Part shown: positions 1-5,025 of the stretch, in pieces | How positions within the stretch are numbered: the stretch's first letter is position 1 | Layout: each line of letters begins with the position of its first letter | NCBI GenBank assembly: GCA_021845835.1 | Contig: JAJZVE010000415.1 | Location: 1-5,025 of the forward strand | Length of the DNA: 5,025 bases | DNA from: Pseudomonadota bacterium | Lineage (GTDB): Bacteria; Pseudomonadota; Alphaproteobacteria; Acetobacterales; Acetobacteraceae | Direction of reading: 5' to 3' | Notes under the pieces: model-generated | What the model was told of the DNA's origin: nothing | What the model saw: the letters and a program-made list of their open reading frames with translations, nothing else | The model's database searches: none | Translations under genes and position numbers: made by a program

Positions 1-1
1 G

Positions 2-193
2 CTGCGGCCCGGTGGCCTCGCCCTGTTCGTGACCAGCACCGGGACGATGGACAAGGCAGGCACCGCCGCGCGCGCGCACATCGCCGGCATGGCCGATCTG
101 GTCGGCGCCGTCCGGCTCCCCGCGGCGAGCATGCGCGCGACGGCCGGCACCGACGTGGTGGTCGATGTGCTGGTGTTCCAGCGCCGGGCCGAG
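2..193 (+). other. C-terminal end of N6-adenine methyltransferase domain
   Basis: This part of the large fusion protein matches the end of the methyltransferase fold in N12-class and type I-like adenine methylases. A strand with RPGG is followed by a TS-x-GTMDK turn, then an ADLVGAVRLP segment, and finally the AGTDVVVDVLVF strand with a basic QRR end. In related enzymes these elements lie after the catalytic NPPY/DPPY motif, which must be upstream of the window. An acidic, Ala/Pro-rich linker follows at about bases 245-360 and separates this domain from the next conserved block. The motif reading comes from memory of the family and was not aligned. Confidence 0.75.
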
Positions 194-3100
194 GGGCAGA
201 CGCCGGGCGGAAAACCCTGGATCAACCTGACCGGGATTGTTCTGGATGGGCCGCCCGAGACCGACGGCGAGGACGCGCCCGCGGCCTCGGGCGGCGACCC
301 AGGCTTGCTGCCGGACGCCTCTGCCGAGGCCGATACGCGGTCCGGACGCCGGCCCACGGTCGCGGTCAACGAATATTTTGCCGCGAACCCAGGAATGGTG
401 CTGGGCACGCATGGGCTGCGGCGCGGCGTCTACGGCCCCGTCCCGACCTACACCTGCTGCGCAAGGGCAGGGGAGGGGGCACTCGAAGACCTGCTGGACG
501 CCGCCCTTGCGCGGCTGCCCGCCGACGTCTTCGTGCCGACAGCAGAGTCCGCATCGGCCGATACGGAGGAGGCCAACGAAGACGTTACCGTGCGTCCCGG
601 CACCGCCGCTGAGGGCGCCACGGTCAAGGAAGGCTCCTACATCGTCGGCAAGGCCGGCCGGCTGATGCAGATCGCCGGCGGCACCGCGGTCCCGGTCCCG
701 ATCAAGGACGGCAAGACCGGCGACGGCCTCGCGCCCAAGGCGGCCAAAATCATCCGCGCGCTGCTGCCGATCCGTGACGCGGTGCGCGATGTGCTGCGCG
801 CGCAGGCCGCCGACCGTCCCTGGACCCAGGCGCAGGTCCGGCTGCGCGTCGCCTACGCGACCTTCATCCGCTATTTCGGGCCGATCAACCACACCGTCGT
901 CAGCGTGACGGCGGACCCCGAGACCGGCGAGGAGCGTGAGACGCACCGCCGGCCCAACCTCGCCCCCTTCGCCGACGATCCCGATTGCTGGCTGGTCGCC
1001 AGCATCGAAGATTACGATCTTGAGACCGGCCTCGCCCGCATGGGGCCGGTGTTCCGCGAACGGGTGATCGCGCCCCCCACCGCGCCGCTGATCACCGGCG
1101 CCGCCGACGCGCTCGCCGTCACCCTGAACGAAATGGGGCGGGTCGATCCCGACCACCTGGCCGGGCTGCTCGACTGCGACCCGGTAACGGCGCTGGCCCA
1201 GCTCGGCACCGCTGTCTTCCGCAACCCCATGACGGAAGCGTGGGAGACCGCCGACGCCTACCTCTCCGGGGCGGTTCGCACCCGGCTCGCGGTCGCCGAG
1301 GAAGCGGCGATGCTCGACCCGCAGTACGAGCGCAATGTTTCGGCGCTGCGGGAGGTGCAGCCCGAAGATTTGCGCCCGTCCGACATCACCGCCCGCCTCG
1401 GCGCGCCCTGGATCCCGACCGGCGTGATCGAGGCCTTCTCCCTGGAGGTCATGGGCACCGAAACGCGCGTGTTCCACTGCGCGGAGCTGGCCACCTGGAC
1501 GGTGGACGCGAGCGGCTTCGTCGGCACCGCCGCGGGCGCCTCCGAATGGGGCACCGGCCGGCGCAACGCCGGCCAATTGCTGCACGACGCGCTGAACAGC
1601 GCCACCCCGCAGATCTACGATACCGTGGTCGAAAACGGCGCCGAAAAGCGCGTGCTCAACGTCGAGGCGACCGAAGCCGCCAAGGAGAAGCTGACAAAAA
1701 TCAAGGACGCTTTCACCACCTGGGTCTGGACCGAGTCCGACCGCACCGACCGGCTCGCCCGCCTCTACAACGACCGCTTCAACAATCTGGTGCCGCGGCA
1801 CTTCGACGGCCGCCACCTGACACTGCCGGGTGCGAGCAGCATCATCCGCCTGTATGACCACCAGAAGCGGGCGATCTGGCGCATCATCGCCGCCGGCAGC
1901 AGCTACATCGCGCACGCCGTCGGCGCCGGAAAAACCTTCTCGATTGCGGCGGCGATCATGGAGCAGAAGCGGCTCGGCCTGATCAGCAAGGCCATGCTCG
2001 TCGTGCCCGGCCACTGCCTCGCCCAGGCCTCGCGCGAGTTCCTGCTGCTCTACCCGACCGCCCGCATCCTGGTCGCCGATGAGACCAATTTCGTCAAGGA
2101 GAAGCGCGCCCGCTTCCTCGCCCGCGCCGCCACCGCCACCTGGGACGCCATCATCATCACCCACGCGGCGTTCCGGTTCATCCCGGTCCCGGCCGACTTC
2201 GAGCGGAGCCTGATCGAGGACCAGCTCGCCTTGCACGAGGCGGTCAAAGTACGGGTGGACGAGAACGACCGCACCACCCGCAAGCGCATCGAGGCGATGA
2301 AGGAAAAACTCGGCGAGAAGCTGGAGGCCCTGAAGAGCCGCCGCGACGACATGCTGACCATCGAGGAACTCGGCATCGACCAGGTCATCGTCGATGAGGC
2401 GCAAGAGTTCCGGAAGCTCTCCTTCGCCACCAACCGGACCACGTTGAAGGGCGTCGATCCGGACGGCTCGCAGCGGGCGTGGGATCTGTTCGTAAAATCC
2501 CGCTACCTGGACCGGAAGAACCCCGGCCGCGCGCTGATCCAGGCTTCCGGCACACCGATCACCAACACGCTCGGCGAGATGTACACCGTCCTGCGCTTCC
2601 AGGCCGAGGATGCTTTGCGCGAGCGCGGCGTTCACGAGTTCGACGCCTGGGCCTCCGCGTTCGGTGACACCCGCACCGAGCTCGAGTTGCAGCCTTCCGG
2701 CACCTACAAGCCGGTCGAGCGTTTCTGCGAGTTCATCAACGTCCCGGAACTGATCGACATGTTCCGCTCGGTCGCCGACGTGGTGCTGAAGGACGATTTG
2801 CGCGCCGACCTCAAGCTGCCGCACATCCGCGGCGGCCAGCGCCAGCTCATCACCGCGCCCGCGAGCGATGCTTTTCGCGCGTATCAGAAGCACCTCGCGC
2901 GGCGGATCGAGGCGATCGAGCAGCGGTCGGGGCGGCCCAGGCCCGGCGACGACATCCTGCTGGCCGTCATCACCGACGGCCGCCATGCGGCGATCGACAT
3001 GCGGCTGGCCTGGGCGGCCAGCGACGACGAGCCGGCCAACAAGCTCAACCGGCTGATCGCCAACGTCCACCGCATCTGGCAGGAGACCGCCAGCGACCGC

Positions 3101-4360
3101 TATACGCGGCCGGACGACACGCCCTACCCGATTACGGGTGCCGGCCAACTCATCTTCTCCGACCTCGGGACGATCAAGGTGGAAGCCAAACGGGGCTTCT
3201 CGGCCTATCGCTGGATCCGCCAGGAACTGATCCGCCGCGGCGTGCCGGCGGCCGAGATCGCCTTCATGCAGGACTTCAAAAAGTCCGCCGACAAGCAGCG
3301 CCTGTTCAACGATTTCAACGCCGGGCGCATCCGGGTGCTGATCGGCTCCTCGGAGACGATGGGCACCGGCGTCAACGTGCAGCAACGGCTGAAGGCGCTG
3401 CACCACCTCGACGTGCCCTGGCTGCCCTCGCAGATCGAGCAGCGCGAGGGGCGGATCGAGCGGCAGGGCAACCAGCACGCGGAGATCGAGATTTGCGCCT
3501 ACGCGACGCTCGGCTCGATGGACGCCACCATGTGGCAGAACAACGAGCGCAAGGCACGCTTCATCGCCGCCGCCCTGTCCGGCGACCGCAGCATCCGCCG
3601 CGTCGAGGACATCGGCAGCCAGGCCAACCAGTTCGCCATGGCCAAGGCGATCGCCTCGGGCGACAGCCGGCTGATCCAGAAGGCCGGGCTGGAGAGCGAG
3701 ATCGCCCGCCTCCAGCGCCAGCGCGCCGCCCATATCGACGACCAGCACGAGATCCGCCGCCGTATCCACGCGGCCCGTTATGACCAGCAGCACGCCGAGG
3801 CACTGATCGAGGGGATCCGGAGGGACCTTTCCCGGCGCATTCCCACTCGCGGCGATGCTTTTACGATCGAGGTGGCTGGCCGCACGTTGACCGAACGCAG
3901 GGTCGCCGGCGCGTCGCTCCTGTCAAAAGTCCGCATTCCCGTCCTGGAACGCAACACGCGCGACTGGACCATCGGCCGGATCGGCGGTTTCGATCTGACA
4001 TGCAGCGTGCGGCGCGAACCGGGAAGCCAGGGCTGCTCGGCCGAGCTGGTCCTGCAGCGCACCGGCTACGCACAAATCATCCCCGTGCAGGACGACCTGA
4101 CCGCGCTCGGCCTCGTCGCACGGCTCGAATACGCGCTGGACCGGTTCGAGACCGACCTTGAGGAGCAGCAGCGCCGCCGGGCCGATGCCGTTGCCCGGCT
4201 TGCCGGCTACCAGCCCCGTCTCGGCGAGGCGTTCCCGCTGCAAGGCGAACTCGACGAGAAGCTGGCACGGATGGCCGAACTTGAGGCCGATCTGGCGAAA
4301 ACCGAAAGCGTGATGGTGACGGACCAGCCCGCGCTGCCGGACAAGGCGGAAGCAGCCTGA
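2..4360 (+). CDS. N12-class adenine DNA methyltransferase / SF2 (SNF2-like) helicase fusion, DarB-like; 5' partial
   Basis: The protein likely methylates adenine in DNA and uses ATP to remodel or translocate on it; homologues on plasmids and phages (P1 DarB type) act in antirestriction. The frame is open to the left edge, so the true start lies upstream; the first GTG (base 29) falls inside a conserved methyltransferase segment. Visible residues are numbered from base 2. Residues 1-60 are the methyltransferase tail (LRPGGLALFV; AGTDVVVDVLVF at 48-59). Residues 122-152 carry the family's NEYF...VLG...YG signature. Residues 205-600 are a family-specific middle region. The helicase core follows: GAGKT (641), VVPGHCL (667), IIITHAAF (717), DEAQ (798), SGTP (849), GTGVNVQ (1121) and QREGRIERQGN (1147). 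The C-terminus is rich in charged, coiled-coil-like helices. All helicase motifs look intact, with no frameshift. The methyltransferase catalytic motif (N/D-P-P-Y) is outside the window, so methylation activity cannot be judged. Family assignment is firm; biological role is inferred. Confidence 0.9.
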   Translation: MRPGGLALFVTSTGTMDKAGTAARAHIAGMADLVGAVRLPAASMRATAGTDVVVDVLVFQRRAEGQTPGGKPWINLTGIVLDGPPETDGEDAPAASGGDPGLLPDASAEADTRSGRRPTVAVNEYFAANPGMVLGTHGLRRGVYGPVPTYTCCARAGEGALEDLLDAALARLPADVFVPTAESASADTEEANEDVTVRPGTAAEGATVKEGSYIVGKAGRLMQIAGGTAVPVPIKDGKTGDGLAPKAAKIIRALLPIRDAVRDVLRAQAADRPWTQAQVRLRVAYATFIRYFGPINHTVVSVTADPETGEERETHRRPNLAPFADDPDCWLVASIEDYDLETGLARMGPVFRERVIAPPTAPLITGAADALAVTLNEMGRVDPDHLAGLLDCDPVTALAQLGTAVFRNPMTEAWETADAYLSGAVRTRLAVAEEAAMLDPQYERNVSALREVQPEDLRPSDITARLGAPWIPTGVIEAFSLEVMGTETRVFHCAELATWTVDASGFVGTAAGASEWGTGRRNAGQLLHDALNSATPQIYDTVVENGAEKRVLNVEATEAAKEKLTKIKDAFTTWVWTESDRTDRLARLYNDRFNNLVPRHFDGRHLTLPGASSIIRLYDHQKRAIWRIIAAGSSYIAHAVGAGKTFSIAAAIMEQKRLGLISKAMLVVPGHCLAQASREFLLLYPTARILVADETNFVKEKRARFLARAATATWDAIIITHAAFRFIPVPADFERSLIEDQLALHEAVKVRVDENDRTTRKRIEAMKEKLGEKLEALKSRRDDMLTIEELGIDQVIVDEAQEFRKLSFATNRTTLKGVDPDGSQRAWDLFVKSRYLDRKNPGRALIQASGTPITNTLGEMYTVLRFQAEDALRERGVHEFDAWASAFGDTRTELELQPSGTYKPVERFCEFINVPELIDMFRSVADVVLKDDLRADLKLPHIRGGQRQLITAPASDAFRAYQKHLARRIEAIEQRSGRPRPGDDILLAVITDGRHAAIDMRLAWAASDDEPANKLNRLIANVHRIWQETASDRYTRPDDTPYPITGAGQLIFSDLGTIKVEAKRGFSAYRWIRQELIRRGVPAAEIAFMQDFKKSADKQRLFNDFNAGRIRVLIGSSETMGTGVNVQQRLKALHHLDVPWLPSQIEQREGRIERQGNQHAEIEICAYATLGSMDATMWQNNERKARFIAAALSGDRSIRRVEDIGSQANQFAMAKAIASGDSRLIQKAGLESEIARLQRQRAAHIDDQHEIRRRIHAARYDQQHAEALIEGIRRDLSRRIPTRGDAFTIEVAGRTLTERRVAGASLLSKVRIPVLERNTRDWTIGRIGGFDLTCSVRREPGSQGCSAELVLQRTGYAQIIPVQDDLTALGLVARLEYALDRFETDLEEQQRRRADAVARLAGYQPRLGEAFPLQGELDEKLARMAELEADLAKTESVMVTDQPALPDKAEAA
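1850..3580 (+). other. SF2/SNF2-like helicase core within the fusion protein
   Basis: Two RecA-like lobes are recognisable. Lobe 1 starts with YDHQKRAIWRI, a Q-motif-like region. It continues with Walker A GAGKT (bases 1922-1936), motif Ia VVPGHCL (from 2000), motif Ib IIITHAAF (from 2150), Walker B DEAQ (2393-2404) and motif III SGTP (2546-2557). Lobe 2 has GQLIFSDLGT (from 3143), motif V GTGVNVQ (3362-3382) and motif VI QREGRIERQGN (3440-3472) with its arginine finger candidates. A highly charged helical stretch rich in Lys and Glu (about 2216-2380) is inserted between motifs Ib and II. The Walker B box reads DEAQ rather than the more common DEAH. All residues needed for ATP binding and hydrolysis appear present. 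Confidence 0.88.
3692..4357 (+). other. C-terminal coiled-coil and beta-rich region of the fusion protein
   Basis: After the helicase core the protein has a charged helical stretch (about bases 3692-3830, beginning ESEIARLQRQR) that reads as a coiled coil. A compact beta-rich part follows, with FTIEVAGRTLTERR and IGRIGGFDLTC. Two further charged helical segments close the protein, at about 4145-4204 (FETDLEEQQRRR) and 4244-4320 (ELDEKLARMAELEADLAK). This arrangement is usual for the DarB-like and N12-class fusion family as I know it. Its function is unknown; binding of DNA or of partner proteins is a reasonable guess. Boundaries are approximate. Confidence 0.55.
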
Positions 4361-4431
4361 GCACCGCCTCTCGGCAGCCGAACCCCGACGCCGCGGCTTT
4401 GCCGGGACGCCCGTTCCCTTTCCAATGCACC

Positions 4432-4436
4432 AGGAG
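4432..4436 (+). promoter_or_regulatory. Shine-Dalgarno sequence for the 4444 gene
   Basis: AGGAG lies seven bases before an ATG at 4444, which is a near-ideal match and spacing. It decides the start of the downstream gene against the longer in-frame alternative at a TTG (4399), which has no comparable site. The rest of the 83-base gap (4361-4443) shows no convincing promoter or terminator, so the small gene is probably read from the same transcript as the large one. Confidence 0.8.
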
Positions 4437-4443
4437 ACATCCG

Positions 4444-4959
4444 ATGCCGCCTCTGCGCGCGGCCGCCCTCACGCGCCCGCCGTTCACCGGCCAGGACTTT
4501 ACCCCGACCAGGTTCGACAGCGCCGCCAGGAAGGCGGCGTTTGCCAACGCGCTCTGCCGTTTCATCGCGGCGGATTTCCCGTCCACCCTGTTCACGCAGC
4601 TTCTCTATGACCGCCTCTGCATGTGCTGCGGGCACATCGCACACTGCGACAAGAGCGGCTTCTTCGCCACGTTCTTCGTCGACCTGGACGGCAAGATACG
4701 CTTCCTCGAGCAGACGCTGAACCACCCCTGCTACGGCCATCCGACCCACACATACTGCGATGTCGGGCGGGCGATCCAGGCACGGCTCCAGGCATGCGAC
4801 ATCCTCGCCGTCTATCGCGCGCGGCGCGCGTCCGAAATCGCCGGCGCAGAGCGGGCGCTGCTGGCTCAGCTGCGCGCGAAATACGATGGGGTGCCCGTGA
4901 TCCCGCAGATCGTCACCCGGCCGGCCGGCCGGCCGGTCGCAGCGCCGCGGGCGGGTTGA
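4444..4959 (+). CDS. Hypothetical Cys/His-rich protein, 171 residues, downstream of the methylase-helicase
   Basis: I do not recognise this protein as a characterised family. The ATG at 4444 is chosen because AGGAG sits seven bases upstream. The product has no signal peptide and no clear membrane segment, so it is probably cytoplasmic. It has eight cysteines (38, 59, 61, 62, 68, 96, 105, 118). Two clusters stand out: CMCCGHIAHC (59-68) and HPCYGHPTHTYC (94-105), separated by a conserved-looking GFFATFFVDLDGKIRFLEQTL core. The cluster spacing would suit metal binding, but it does not match a standard zinc-finger pattern. A helical, charged segment follows (about 120-148), then a Pro/Arg/Ala-rich tail partly encoded by a CCGG tandem repeat. 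Codon use resembles the upstream gene. It lies 83 bases after that gene on the same strand, so an operon and a shared element function are likely. The regular composition supports real coding; the function is unknown. Confidence 0.8.
   Translation: MPPLRAAALTRPPFTGQDFTPTRFDSAARKAAFANALCRFIAADFPSTLFTQLLYDRLCMCCGHIAHCDKSGFFATFFVDLDGKIRFLEQTLNHPCYGHPTHTYCDVGRAIQARLQACDILAVYRARRASEIAGAERALLAQLRAKYDGVPVIPQIVTRPAGRPVAAPRAG
4917..4936 (+). repeat. Tandem CCGG repeat, five copies
   Basis: Five perfect copies of the self-complementary unit CCGG lie within the 3' end of the 171-residue gene, where they encode part of the Arg-Pro-Ala-Gly tail. A 4-base unit is not a multiple of a codon, so a change in copy number would shift the frame and alter only the last dozen or so residues. 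In DNA this GC-rich the repeat may simply be chance or a composition effect. It can fold on itself but has no T-tract after it, so it is not called a terminator. Confidence 0.7.
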
Positions 4960-5001
4960 TCCGGACACAGATCAGCCGAGCCTCCTGTGAAAGATAAGGT
5001 T

Positions 5002-5025
5002 GCAAGGCGGCAAGGCGGCAAGGCG
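5002..5025 (+). repeat. Tandem 8-base direct repeat (GCAAGGCG), three copies, cut by window end
   Basis: Three perfect head-to-tail copies of GCAAGGCG occupy the last 24 bases, and the array may continue to the right. They lie after the stop of the 171-residue gene. A GTG at 4988 opens a frame that reads through the repeat to the edge (VKDKVARRQGGKA), so the repeat could be the start of a coding region with a period-8 basic peptide. There is no good ribosome binding site before that GTG. Alternatives are a non-coding spacer repeat or a short protein-binding array. The repeat itself is plain in the sequence; its role is not. Confidence 0.8.

Noticed and set aside
29..31. GTG as the start of the large gene
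   Set aside because: It falls within a conserved methyltransferase strand (LRPGGLALFV-TS), and the frame is open to the left edge, so the gene begins upstream.
67..77. Alternating CG tract that could form Z-DNA
   Set aside because: It is short, lies inside coding sequence (Ala-Arg-Ala), and is expected at this base composition.
1240..1857. 205-residue open frame in another + strand frame
   Set aside because: It lies wholly inside the methylase-helicase gene. Its product is Arg/Gly/Ala-rich, typical of an out-of-frame reading of high-GC coding DNA.
2050..2442. 130-residue antisense open frame
   Set aside because: It is opposite the helicase core, Ser/Arg-rich and without a recognisable domain, so it is a shadow frame.
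4371..4381. Short inverted repeat TCGGC-A-GCCGA after the large gene
   Set aside because: The realistic stem is only four base pairs and no T-tract follows, so it is not a credible terminator.
4399..4443. Longer N-terminus of the small gene from a TTG at 4399
   Set aside because: The ATG at 4444 has AGGAG at ideal spacing. The extra 15 residues have no ribosome binding site and look like translated spacer.
4207..4968. 253-residue antisense open frame
   Set aside because: It lies opposite two well-supported genes, has no recognisable domain, and is the expected by-product of GC-rich third codon positions.

Overview
The window is GC-rich (about two-thirds G+C by eye). Codons end mostly in G or C, and several long spurious open frames lie antisense to the real genes. 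This fits a high-GC proteobacterium, most likely an alphaproteobacterium. That placement is an inference from composition and protein style; no marker gene is present. The main gene belongs to a family typical of plasmids, integrative elements and large phages, so the segment is probably accessory or mobile DNA.

Layout. Bases 2-4360 (+) hold one very large reading frame that is already open at the left edge, so the gene begins upstream. It encodes the C-terminal 1452 residues of a fused N6-adenine DNA methyltransferase / SF2 (SNF2-like) helicase, resembling the N12-class methylases and the DarB-type antirestriction proteins of phage P1. Only the tail of the methyltransferase domain is visible. 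It is followed by a family-specific middle region, a complete two-lobed helicase core, and a coiled-coil-rich C-terminal region. After an 83-base gap carrying a clear Shine-Dalgarno sequence, bases 4444-4959 (+) encode a 171-residue Cys/His-rich protein that I do not recognise. The last 66 bases hold no certain gene. They end in three tandem copies of an 8-base unit that run off the right edge.

How the parts fit. The two genes share a strand and are closely spaced, so they are probably co-transcribed, the small gene having its own ribosome binding site. Proteins of the large family are thought to modify or protect incoming element DNA, or to translocate on DNA while methylating it. The small protein could be an accessory factor, but nothing in its sequence proves that. 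No RNA gene, CRISPR array, transposase or integrase, convincing promoter or terminator was found, and no gene-free stretch exceeds 300 bases.
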